Positions 34,486 to 44,274 of a DNA stretch of 64,000 bases are shown here, piece by piece; the first letter of the stretch is position 1, and every line of letters starts with the position of its first letter. This stretch comes from Chlorella sorokiniana (taxonomy: Eukaryota; Chlorophyta; Trebouxiophyceae; Chlorellales; Chlorellaceae), in the NCBI GenBank assembly GCA_025917655.1, contig CP084615.1, positions 1,798,001-1,862,000 of the forward strand. Direction: 5' to 3'. The notes beneath the pieces are model-generated. The model did no database searches. It had not been told where the DNA came from and saw nothing but the letters and a program-made list of their open reading frames with translations. The position numbers and the translations under genes were made by a program.

Positions 34486-34930
34486 ATGAGCTGGCTTCGC
34501 ACCATGATGCACCGGGTGAGGAAGGGGTGAGGGGAAATTCTCATGCTGTTATACCCTTGGTTGGGGCAGAACAAACCTTGGTGCAGCCGCAGCCTGGCAG
34601 CCCGCTGGCTCATCGGCATTTCCCTGCGTTTCCTTGCCACAGGAGCCAATCATTGTTTGGAGTTTCATCATCGGGGCGTGGGCCTGGCGCTGCCCATTGT
34701 TGTGCCCCCATTCCGTGAGGTGTTGGGCTACGGCATGCCTCAGCCCAAGACTCCACCGCCCGTGCGGCAGGTACTGGGTGCTGCTGAGCTGGGGCCAGGG
34801 AGCATGCAAGCCCAGCAGCTTGTCTGCGCACTGTGCTGTGTGATGCATTATCCTCATGTCATTGCATCACACTGCATGCGCCTTGTTCGCACTCGCCTCC
34901 TCGCAGATGATTGAGAGCGCCAAGCAGTAG
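34486..34930 (+). CDS. Small single-helix membrane protein, likely complex I subunit NDUFA3/B9
   Basis: Three exons: 34486-34515 (MSWLRTMMHR), 34643-34770 and 34907-34930 (MIESAKQ, stop). Both introns are GT-AG in phase 0. Exon 2 begins EPIIVWSFIIG, gives the second half of a membrane helix (GLALPIVVPPF), then REVLGYGMPQPKTPPPVRQ. The whole protein is about 60 residues, with a short basic N-terminus, one transmembrane segment entered by an EP pair, and a Pro-rich tail. This resembles the B9/NDUFA3 subunit of mitochondrial complex I (EPVLVASFAIAGLAVILP in mammals). The two halves of exon 2 are in different frames, offset by one missing G in the run at 34673-34676. The assignment rests on layout and a short match, so it is tentative. 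Confidence 0.6.
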
Positions 34931-35487
34931 GCAGCGTTCCAAAACCTTGCCTACGGAGGGTGCTGCATCACAGATCTCCCTGCCATCTGTGGCTGAGATG
35001 TTTGCATCAGCGCAGTCGATCTTCCGCATATCCTTGGCAGCGCCCAGAGCCCCAGAGGAATGCGGCTCTGGGGCGAAACAATCATGCGTGATCGACATTC
35101 CTTCCGTTGCGTCGACTGTCGCGACGCTGGAAGCGCTAACACTACGCAGCTCCCATGAATTCACGTACTTTTCACATGGTGCCAACGCGGTGCCAAAGTG
35201 TGTGTAAGGCTGGCCTTCACCAGTTAACCCCTCGGATAGTTGTCCAGGCGGCGGCAGCCGAGTTTGGAATGGGGTGGAAAGGATAGGGGCGATCGGGGTT
35301 CCTTCCTGCGTCCTCGACGGATGCCTTTGCAACGCATTTGCCTTTGCTTGTCTCTTGGTGCCGCTTGTGCCCGCCCCAAGCCTCCAGCGTGCCGGGCAGG
35401 GCAGCACTTCCACCCACAACAGTCAGCAGGGCGTTAGGAGCCCTCCCGCCTGCTCCCGACTGCTTGGGACGACCTCCATCGAAGATC
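34931..35487. other. Intergenic region
   Basis: About 560 bases between two plus-strand genes. A TGTAA at 35203-35207 is a candidate poly(A) signal for the NDUFA3-like gene. The rest should hold the promoter and 5' UTR of the next gene. Short ORFs have no recognisable motif. Confidence 0.5.
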
Positions 35488-38477
35488 ATGCAGGCTGCAG
35501 GCCTCAGCAAAACTCAGCGCCTGGCCGGCACGCAGGCACGGCTCACCCTGCTTCCCCTGCTTGCGTATACGAACCATTGGTGCCGGCACTGCTTGTGAAA
35601 GCACAGATGTGCTGTTTCAAAGTGCGATGGCCGTTCCTGGTGGCCACTGCAGGTGGGGCGTGCGGGCACCCGCCGGTGCAGCGGCGGCAGGCACGCCTTT
35701 GTGCCTGTCCACGCAGCCGCAGTCAGCCAGGACACCACCAACCTGGGCGCCCTGCTGCGCGACGCGCTGTCCACCCCGGCACCCGCGGCGGACAAGGCTG
35801 TGGCCCCCCGCGGCCCCGCCGGCCCCGCCGCTCCTGCGCCGGCGCCGCCGCCGCCGCCCGCTGCAGCGCTGTCGGAGAGCGCGGCCCCTGCGCCCAGCGT
35901 CACGGTTGACCCTGTGCCCGGCACGGAGCTGCTGCGTGGGGCCCCGCCTCCGCAGCCGCCGCCCGAGCCCACCCAGGGCATGGAGCTGGTGCTGGAGCAG
36001 CTGAAGGACAAGCCCGCCGGCTTCGCCAGCAACACGGGCTACGCGCCCCCGCCCCGGGAGCCCGCAGCCGCCGCCGCCAAGGCCGCCTCCGAGGGCCTGG
36101 CCTCCGCGGGCAAGGGCCTGAGCGAGGCGGGTGAGGCGGCCAGCAAGGGCCTGAGCAGCGCCGCCGACAGCGTGGGCGGCGTGCTGGGCGGCGCCGCCGA
36201 CTCGGTCGCCGGCGCCCTAGGCGGCGTCGGCGGCAGCGTGAGCGGCGCGCTGGGCGGCGCCGCCGACGCTGCCGCTGGAGCCGCCGACACCGCGGCCGCG
36301 GCGGCCAGCCAGGCAGCCGTGGCGCTGAGCGAGGCGCTGAGCGGGGCCAACGGCGCGCTGAGCGGCGCAGCGGGGCGCCGCGGCGCAGGCGCAGCAGTTT
36401 GTGGATGCCGCGGTGGCCGAGTTCAACACCGAGGCCTCCATCATCAGGAGCAACATCGACTCGCTGCTGGGGGCGTCACCTCCACGGTGCAGGGCACCAC
36501 CTCCGCCCTCTCCGCCTCCGCCTCCGCTCAGGTGTCGGGCGCCGCCGGCGCCGTGTCGGGCGCTGTGTCCGGCGCCGTCGACGCCGTCGCCGCCCTGCTG
36601 CCGCCGGAGGCCGCCGCCGCGTTGCTGGCGGGTGAGCAGGCCGGAGGGACCGAAGGGTTGAGGCTGCCGCGCGGCAGCGCAGGCGCCCATGGGCGGCCTG
36701 AATGCCAGCCTGTTCAGCCCGACATGCCGCTTGCGCAACGAGCCGTCTGCAGCAGCTGCCTGCTTGTGGGCAGGCCACGCACGCATGCCGTACCATTCCC
36801 CACTCGCCGTGCCCCCCTTTCCCCCCCCCCCTCGTCCCAGCTGCCGACAAGGTGGTGCCGCGGTGGAGGGCCTGGCTGGCATGGACCCGGCAGTGGGCGG
36901 CGCTGCGGCGGGGGTGGGCCTGGGCCTGCCCGCCCTGCTGGCCTGGCGTGCAGCCTACGGCGGCTACGCGGGCGTGCTGGACCCGCTGCAGGCGCTGGAG
37001 CTGCTGCAGGTGGGGGCGGTGCTGGCGCGCTGGCCTGCCGCCTTCCTCACGCGCCAACGCCGCCCGCCTGCCTGGCTGGCTGGCTGCTGCGGCGCCCCCT
37101 TCCGCAGCTGCCCTGACACACTCACACGCAAGATTACACTCATGCGCACGCACACACGCATACACCCACCCACCCACACACGCAGACCCAGGAGGCTCTG
37201 CTGGTGGATGTGCGGCCCGAGGCGCAGCGCCTGGCGGGCGGCGTGGCGGAGCTGCGGCGCGGCGCGCTGGGCAAGGGCGCCGCGGTGCCCCCCGTGCAGC
37301 TGCTGCCCTCCACGGCGCGGCGCCTGCGCGACCCCGCCGCTGTGGCGCTGCAGATTCAGGCGCTGGAGGTGGCGGCGCTGGCCAAGCTCAGCCCGGGGTC
37401 CACCCGTGTGATTGTCATGGACCAGCAGGTGGGAAGGAAGCGGTGTGTATGTGATGTGTTGGGCGCAGCCCTGGGCTCTGCCGGCACTGCTGTGCCGCGA
37501 CAGGGTGCTGGCTTGCTCTGCCGCACTGTCTAGCACACGCCTCGCCCCCGCAACGTCGCCCCCTTGGCGACCGGCTTCACGTGCGCAGGGCGAGTCTGCC
37601 AAGCGCGTGGCGCGCGCGCTGAGGGCCGCGGGGTGCGTCGGCCGTACGTGCTGGCGGGCGGGTTCAAGGGGTGGCAGGATGCTGGGCTGGGGGTGAAGGA
37701 GAAGGCGAGCGAGTACGACGCCAGCCCGGTGGAGGCGCTGGAGGATGCGGCGGGCACAGGTGCGGGGAGGCGTGTGGGTTGGGGGGCTGAGGAGGCGCCA
37801 GGTTGGCGCAGAGGCGGGGGCGGCAGTGCGGGGCTTTGCGGCGAGCCCAGCAAATTCGGCACGTTTGGCCTTCTTTCTCGGCCTCAGCCTGGCCCAACCC
37901 TTCTCCCTCCCTCCTCCCTCCCTCTTGCGCTGTGCAGTGGCGGAGCAGGCGGTCAGCCAGCTGTCCGGGCTGCGGCAGCCGCGCAATGCGGCGGCGGCGG
38001 CGGCGGCGGCGGGGGCGGCCTCGCCTTCCTCGCCCTCAACTTCCACGCCACGCTGCAGGTGGGCGCGGCTGTTTGGTGCGGTCTGTGGGGCCCAGCCGCA
38101 TGGAACAGCTCCCTCGAGGGTGCCGGGAGGGGCGGCCACGCCCCTCGAGCAACCGCCGGATGTTTGTCGCCTGGCTGGGCGGCTGCGTGCGCTCACCTCA
38201 TCCAGCTGGCGCGCGCCCCACCCACCACCACCACACACACACACACATACCCATTCTCCCCTGCCTGCCCTGCGCCGCAGTTCCTGGGTGTGTTGGGGCT
38301 GGAGCTGACCCTGGTGACCCGCGCCCTCTCCTACTCCTCCGTCGACGACGCGCTGGACGACCTGCGGGCGTCGCCGCGGCGGCCACCACCCTTGCAAGCC
38401 TACCCGCCAAGGCCGCCGAAGCGCTGGGCGGTGCAGGGCGCGGCAGCGCGCAGCAGCCGGCCGGCGGCAGCAAGTGA
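35488..38477 (+). CDS. Thylakoid rhodanese-domain protein of the CAS type
   Basis: Plant CAS is a thylakoid phosphoprotein linked to Ca2+ signalling and acclimation, with a C-terminal catalytically dead rhodanese domain. The N-terminal part here (35653-36420) is a plastid targeting region (RHAFVPVHAAA), then about 250 residues of Ala/Gly/Ser-rich amphipathic repeats such as SVGGVLGGAADSVAGALGG. Next come FNTEASIIRSNIDSLLG, a possible helix (VGLGLPALLAWRAAYGGY), and a rhodanese-like domain: LDPLQALELLQ, LLVDVRPEAQRLAGGV, TRVIVMDQQ, SAKRVARALRAAGC, YVLAGGFKGWQ. The rhodanese loop MDQQGESAKR lacks Cys, so it is presumably inactive. A C-terminal pair of hydrophobic segments (FLALNFHATLQFLGVLGLEL) precedes the end at 38477. 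The exact start is unresolved: the ATG at 35488 cannot be joined in phase to the exon at 35653. A TROL-like rhodanese protein is the alternative. Confidence 0.6.
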
Positions 38478-39012
38478 CGCCTGGGAATGAGGGAAAGGGC
38501 GGCGGCGTAGCTGTGGCCCTCCCTCTGCAGGGCCAAGGCCTGCTGCAACCCTTTGCTAATGTATTGACTGAGAAGATGCTGGAACCTTGTGCTTTGTAGA
38601 GCCAAACTGCCTGAGCCCGCTGCTTTTATGTCCTTGCCATTCTCTTGGCAGCGCTCGCTGAGACCAGAATGCTGGCGGCACGCACCCCGCGATTTTGCTT
38701 GATTGCTTGGGCCAGGGCTTGGCCTGGTGGCCCTCCCCTCCCTGCTGCTGGTTCTCGACTCGCAATGGATTGATTAAAGGCTGAGGCAATACATAGTAAG
38801 ATCAAATTGGGATCAGTTCAGCGGCATGCAGAGTGGGCCCTGGGGGCGCTCGCTCGATGCCAGCGCTGCAAAACTAGCAATGTCGATTGCTGCGGGGCGG
38901 CTGTATGTCAGGCGGCTGTATTGGGGAAGCTGGCGTGCTGGGAAGCGCGCGCCTCAAGGGCATCGCGCGGCAACAGCAGCGCCAGCGGTTGGCAGCGGCG
39001 GGGCACCGCGCC
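38478..39012. other. Convergent intergenic region
   Basis: 535 bases between the 3' ends of the CAS-type and Aha1-type genes. No ORF with coding character was seen. Confidence 0.5.
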
Positions 39013-39995
39013 TCACTTGTTGCGCACCCGCTCCAGCAGCTCGGCCAGCGCCGCCGCCAGCGCGGGCAGCATGCCGCGCACCGCCGACTGGGCCGCCTGC
39101 CGCTGCTCCTCGCTCGCCGCCTGCCCCTCGCCGCCTCCGTCGCTGTCAGGGGTCACCTCCAGCTGCAGCTCATCCAGCTCGTCGGCGGCGGCGTGGGGCA
39201 CCCTGCGTGATGCGTGAACAGCGCTGACAAGTCCAGGCCAGGCAGGCATGCAGCACGCTAGGCTGACGCTCAGGGCACAGCGCACAGCAGGGCTCAAGTG
39301 CAAGCTCACTTGCACTTGAGCAGCGCTACAACGGCCCTCCCCATGCCGGCCCAGGGCCGTGCCTCCCCCACCTGGCCTTGCCCAGCACTGCAGCGCCCTC
39401 GGCCCCCAGCTCCGCGCGCCAGCGGAACTCGATGCCGCTCAGCTCAAAGTTGGCCCGCTTCCTGCCCCGCACGATCCACTGGTACGCCTCGCCGCTGCAG
39501 GCGGTCACCTCCTGCACGCCGACCCGTGCGCTGTGCTGGGCGTGGCTCAGCGCGCACAGCAGCTCCCCCAGCTGCTCCCGCACCCAGCCCAGCGGCACCG
39601 CCCGCTCCTCAAACGTGCCCGCCGCGTTCCAGGCAGACGCGCCGCTCTCCGTGTGCTTCAGCTGGCGCGCGCGCTCCGCAGCCTCCTGCTCAGACAGCTG
39701 CTTGGGCTCCGGCGGCGGCGCCTCGCTGGCCGCACGGGCCGCCCACGCGCTGTAAGACAGCTCGCCCTGCCAGGAGCAGGGGGGCAGCGATTGAGCCAAC
39801 ATGCTGCCTCTGTGGTCTTCCCAGCTCTGTCACAGGCATCCTGGCCCCCAGCCTGCGCAGCCGGCTGGGAGCGGGCAGACGTGGCAGCGGAAGCAGTGCT
39901 GCCGCTCCGCTACCGCCAGTCTGTGCTGTCCACTTCTCAATCCACCAGCCGCTCACTTTTGCTGTGGCCTGTTCTTCCAACTTGTTCGAGGCCAT
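39013..39995 (-). CDS. Aha1 N-domain protein (Hsp90 ATPase activator, Hch1-like)
   Basis: Aha1 binds the middle domain of Hsp90 and speeds its ATPase. Exon 1 starts at 39995 (MASNKLEEQATAKVSGWWIE). The main exon gives ELSYSAWAARAASE, AWNAAGTFEERAVPLGWVRE, QLGELLCALSHA, VQEVTACSGEAYQWIVRGRK and FELSGIEFRWRAEL, matching the Aha1 N-terminal fold (W-x-GTFEERD...W and the RGKKR...F strand pattern). The last exon gives ADELDELQLEVTPDSDG and ends MLPALAAALAELLERVRNK. The length of about 200 residues means only the N-domain is present. The C-terminal AHSA1/START-like domain of full Aha1 is absent, as in yeast Hch1. The first splice junction does not join cleanly in phase, so the residues around it are uncertain. 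Confidence 0.72.
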
Positions 39996-40457
39996 TGAGC
40001 GGGGATGGCGCGCCAACACTCGCTCAAAGTGGTTGGGAAGGAGCTGGGGCCTGGCGTTAGCCGTTCAAAGGATAGGTTACGTGTAAAGTAATGCAGGGAT
40101 GCCGCACTGGGGAAGGCAAAGCGACTCCTCCCTCCCTGTGCTGCACTGTGCTGAGCCATCACAGCAGCGCCAGATGAAGGGGATGTTTCATGCATGCAAT
40201 CACTGCCTGCGCCGTAGCTTGTTGTCCTTCGCCTCAATTTCTTCGTGCGACAGGTCCCGGCGCCCTTTTGCGCTACCCTCCAGAGCAGCTTCTTCCGGCC
40301 ATTCGCCCTCCTGCTTCTGACCTTGCGATAGTTTTTCCTGGGCAAAATCCGTACCGCGATCGAGTGCAGCGCTTTGAGTTGACGGCCCCTCCTGCACCGG
40401 AGCCTTTGCAGCATGCCTCCGCACGCTAAATAGCCCGGCATTCGGGCCGACAGAGTC
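39996..40457. promoter_or_regulatory. Divergent promoter region, Aha1-like / subtilase
   Basis: A 462-base gap between opposing starts with no supported gene. It presumably carries both promoters. No specific element, such as a heat-shock element, was identified with confidence. Confidence 0.45.
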
Positions 40458-43400
40458 ATGCCATGCCTTAATTACTCCCGGGCTTCCCTGTATGTGAACG
40501 CCTGGGCGCTGGGCACCGTGGTCCTTCTGCTGGTCTGCTCGCCAGTAAGTGTGCGAGCCCCTAGCGGCTCTCCTGGCTCTCTGTAGGCAGATCCTGGGCG
40601 CCCTGCGTGCGCCTGAGGCCTAGCCGCTGCGCCTCCATCCCTGCCGCCGCTCCCCAGCTGCCGGAACACCTTCCATGCTGCTCTGCAGACTGCCGACGCT
40701 GTTGTGGACCCTCGCCTAGCCAACCCCGTGGTCAAGGGTCGTGTTTATGTTGAGTACGACAGGCATGGTAGAGGGAGGCGGTGGCTGCATCAGCAGCCAC
40801 CATCGGCCAAGCGTTTGGGGCTCCCCAGTGACGCCTCTCGCCACGGGCGGCTCCGCCAGCTACGTGCAGACCCGGCCCGGAGAAACGCCCCAACACGCCG
40901 CGCAGCGCCTCAGCAGACTGGAAGGTGGGGCAGCGCTGCCGACGTATGCGCTGGCCTGGAACCTTTGCCGGCCGGCGGCTTGAACAGCTGGCCCCCACGG
41001 CGATGTGCCCGTTCGCCGCTGAGCAGCTCACCCCGCTACACCTGCCTGCCCGCTGAACACCTTGTGCAACAAGGTACCTGGCTGGCATCACACGTGGTTC
41101 CTGCCGCTGCCCCACCTGCCGCAGGTGTGATGTTTGCGGCGGCGGACCTCTGGGCCCACATTGCGGACGAGGGGGCAGCGCAGCGGCAGCAGGTTGCGGG
41201 GCGGCGTGCCCTGCTGGATGATGGCGACGATGACGACGACGACGATGATGATGGTGATGATGATGATGATGATGACGGCCCAGCAACCTTCCCCTTCTCG
41301 GCGCCCTCCAACGAGCGGTACTGGAGCGAGAGCTGGGCGTTGCAGCGCATCAGCGCGGGCTACGCGTGGGGGCGCGGCGTGGGCGGCCGCAGCGCCGCTC
41401 TGGTCGACCCGACCCGCGTGTGCCTGATCGGTGCGCGTGCAGCCATGGGATACTTGGTGGGAGGCCTGCTCCAACTCGCTGCCCTCATGTCAAGATCAAG
41501 CAGCCGGGGCCGGTGGCAGGCCGGCAGCGAGGGTTTCCGCTGCAAGCGGCCGCCGGGCAGGCGGCCGTCAGCGGTGGAGGCCAGCGCTATCCGGCCGTCG
41601 CTCCCCCATGCCTCCCGGCTGGGCATGGAGTGCGGTCGCTGATTGGCGCCCTGCTGCTGTGCCCACTGCCGCCTGCCTGGCCGTCGCCCCTTCCCCCTCG
41701 TGCATTCAGATACGGGCGTGGACTGCGGCCATCCCGACCTGGCGGGCCTGTGCACCGATGGCGCCGCCTTCCTGCCTGGCCAGGCTGGGCGGTACGGGCT
41801 GCAGTACGCTCTGGACAGCAACGGCCACGGCACGTACATGGCCGGCATGGTTGCCGCGTCGGGCACCAACAATCGCGGCGTCGCTGGCGTCCTGTACAGA
41901 GGGGTGCGCCGCTGTTGCAGCCTGTGCCGGCGGGTCCGCCTGGCTGGAGGAGCGACGGTGGCAGACGAGCAGGCCGGCGCTTTTGGCTGATGCCGCTCAG
42001 TGGGCAACCCTTGCTGGCTTGTGACCTCTTGCGCTTCACCCGGCTGCCCTGCCCCCCCCGCCCCGCCCCTCACCCCTTCCCCACCTTTCCAACGCCGGCG
42101 CAGGCATCCCTCTACGTGTGCAAGTTCATGGATGCCGACGGCTTCGGCGCCATCAGCGATGCCGTGCGCTGCCTCAGCTGGTGCATCTCGAAAGGCGTGC
42201 ACGTCACAGGTGAGGCCGTTTGCCCGCCCTGCTGCTGGCCCTGCTGCTGGACCCGCCGCTGAGCTGCCAGGAAAGAGTTTGTTACCCCTTCCCACACACC
42301 ACCACCACACACTGCTGTTCCCCCTCCCGTGGCCCGCAGTCGCTGCTTGGGGCACGAACATCGGGGACATGGAGTGGGAGGGGAGCAGCACCGCGGGGCG
42401 CTCTACTGGCGCTTCCGCGAGCTGCTGCAGCAGCAGGGGCACAGCCACCTGCTGGTGGCGGCGGCGGGCAACCAGGGGCGCCCGCTGCTGGGCCACGACC
42501 GCTGCCGCCCCTTCTTCTTCCTCCCAGCCCAGATGCGCGCCGCCAACATGCTGGTGGTGGGGGCGTCGGGTGAGGGCGCCCAGCGCTGCTGGCACGTGCG
42601 CTTGGCGGTGGCGGGCCTGGTGAACGAACGGCAAGCAAGGGCGAAGGCCTGGCCTGCACTGGCAGCTGTCGAGCTCATACGCACACCTTGCCCCCCTTCC
42701 TGCCTGGCTGCCCCTGCGAGCAGACGAGGCCGACAGCATGTGGCGCGTGGGCGTGAGCAGCGGGCGGCGCCTGGCCCAGGCGGCAGGCAACGGCAGCGAC
42801 TGCGTGGTGCCGCTTCAGGGCCAGCCAGCGGGCAGCAACCACGGCGCCTACATCGACCTCTTTGCCCCCGGCCATCTCGTCTGGACGACCAGCCTGCGCA
42901 GCCAGGAGAACATCGATGCTGGCGAGGGTGAGTGGCGCGGCAGGAAACGACGCCGCCAACCACTGGTCCCGGGCCCACCGTCGCCTGCTGCCGCGTGTGC
43001 CGCTGCTGGCCGCTGCACCGCCGCTGTGCCCTTACCGCTCCTGCCCCGCCTGGCCGCAGGCTCGTACACTCAAGTGACGGGGACGAGCGTGGCCACGGCG
43101 CTGGTGGGCGGCGTGGCGGGCCTCATCCTGTCTGCCTCCCGCAACGGCGCCGCCTTCGACATGATCGGCTGCGTGCGGGACGCCATCCTGGCCGGCGCCG
43201 ACAGCGTGCCCGCCCTGCAAGCCCTGGGCGCCGACGGCCTGCCGTACTGCGCGGCGGGCGCCGCCTCAACGCGTACAACGCGCTGGCAGCCTTTGTGCAG
43301 GCCTGCGCCGAGGACACCGACGGCTGGCCCTGGCTGCCGCCCGCGCTGCGGGGCTTCGTCCCCGCCTCGCCGCCGCCGCCCCCGGTGCGTGGGCGTGGCG

Positions 43401-43980
43401 CCGCCCAGCCGCTCTGCCCTCGCCGTTGCCCGCGTGGGGTGCGTTCCGCATCGTGGCCCCAGCTGGGTCGCGCTCCCTGCTGCTGATGTGTCCCCGCCAC
43501 CTTCCGCACGCAGGCCCCGCCAACTTCCCCTCCTCACGCGGTGCTGGAAATGAAGCAGCGGCCGCCGCCACCGCGGCCACAGCCGCCGCGGCCGCCGCCG
43601 CCGCGGCCGCGCGGCCGCCACGGCCACGGCCGCCGCCTGCCAGGCGGCGCCCTCCCATGCCACGCCCTCCCCAGGCGCCGCCCCTCCCAGGCCACGCCCT
43701 CCCAAACCACCCCCTCCCAGGCCACGCCCTCCCAAGCCACCCCTCCCAGGCCACGCCCTCCCAGGCCGCCGCCCCTCCCAGCTGTCGGGCCACCACCTAC
43801 TGGAGCAGCCTGACCAGGACCTGCGTGTCGTGCTCCCTGCGGTACGGCACCAACTGCACGCTGTGCAGCACGAGCGCGTGCACGCTGTACTGCCCGCTGT
43901 ACAAGCGCGGCACGTACCCCTGCTCCATGTACTTCCCGCCTGTCAGGCGGCGCCGTTCCAGGGGCAGGCGCCTGGACTGA
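40458..43980 (+). CDS. Secreted subtilisin-like serine protease (S8) with repeat-rich, Cys-rich tail
   Basis: Exon 1 (40458-40544) encodes exactly a signal peptide (NAWALGTVVLLLVCSP) and ends at a perfect donor GTAAGT. Exon 2 is 40689-40767 and exon 3 is 41125-41430. The propeptide region holds a long Asp-rich insert (41218-41277). The catalytic triad is intact. Asp is in LIDTGVDCGHPDL, rebuilt across the intron 41431-41709. His is in NGHGTYMAGMVAA (about 41820). Ser is in GTSVATALVGGVAGL (about 43085). The oxyanion Asn is in VAAAGNQGR. After the protease domain come a Pro/Ala-rich linker, a minisatellite-coded stretch (43651-43781) and a Cys-rich module (TCVSCSLRYGTNCTLC, then CTLYCPLY) ending at 43980. 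I infer export to the cell wall or vacuole, with the tail as a possible binding module. Confidence 0.88.
41218..41277. repeat. GAT/GAC triplet run coding poly-Asp
   Basis: About 20 GAN codons interrupted by two Gly codons give an Asp-rich block in the subtilase propeptide region. Confidence 0.9.
43651..43781. repeat. 15-base minisatellite in coding sequence
   Basis: Imperfect copies of a 15-base unit (CCAGGCCACGCCCTC and variants) lie in the subtilase 3' exon. Read in frame they give GHALP/NHPLP/SHPSQ-type pentapeptides. Because the unit is 15 bases, copy-number change keeps the reading frame. Confidence 0.85.
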
Positions 43981-44274
43981 CGCGCCGGCTGGTCGAGCAG
44001 CTCGCCAGCGTGCGCCTCTGCGTCCCTGGGCAGCTCCCCTGCCGGTGCCAAATGATTTGAGCCCTTTCTAACATGCTGCATCCATCATGTCAAATGCGTG
44101 ACCCCCATCACTGCTTGCATCTGCTTCTGTTGTAACGGAATGGTTGAAGCTGCGGCTGCCAGGTGCTCCAGCACCATTGCCAACGTGGCGAAGTGCTGGC
44201 AGTGCTAGCTGTGCTGTGAGGAGAGAGCTCTGGCGGTGATGCTGGTTTCTGTGCTGTCGCTCTAGCATGCAGCC

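Noticed and set aside
34543-34914. 123-codon ORF read as one exon
   Set aside because: It includes intron sequence. The protein evidence supports three short exons instead.
41360-42790. 476-codon minus-strand frame
   Set aside because: Antisense to the subtilase catalytic exons, with no recognisable domain.
43651-43781. CRISPR-like array
   Set aside because: Units are 15 bases with no spacers, inside coding sequence of a eukaryote. It is a minisatellite.
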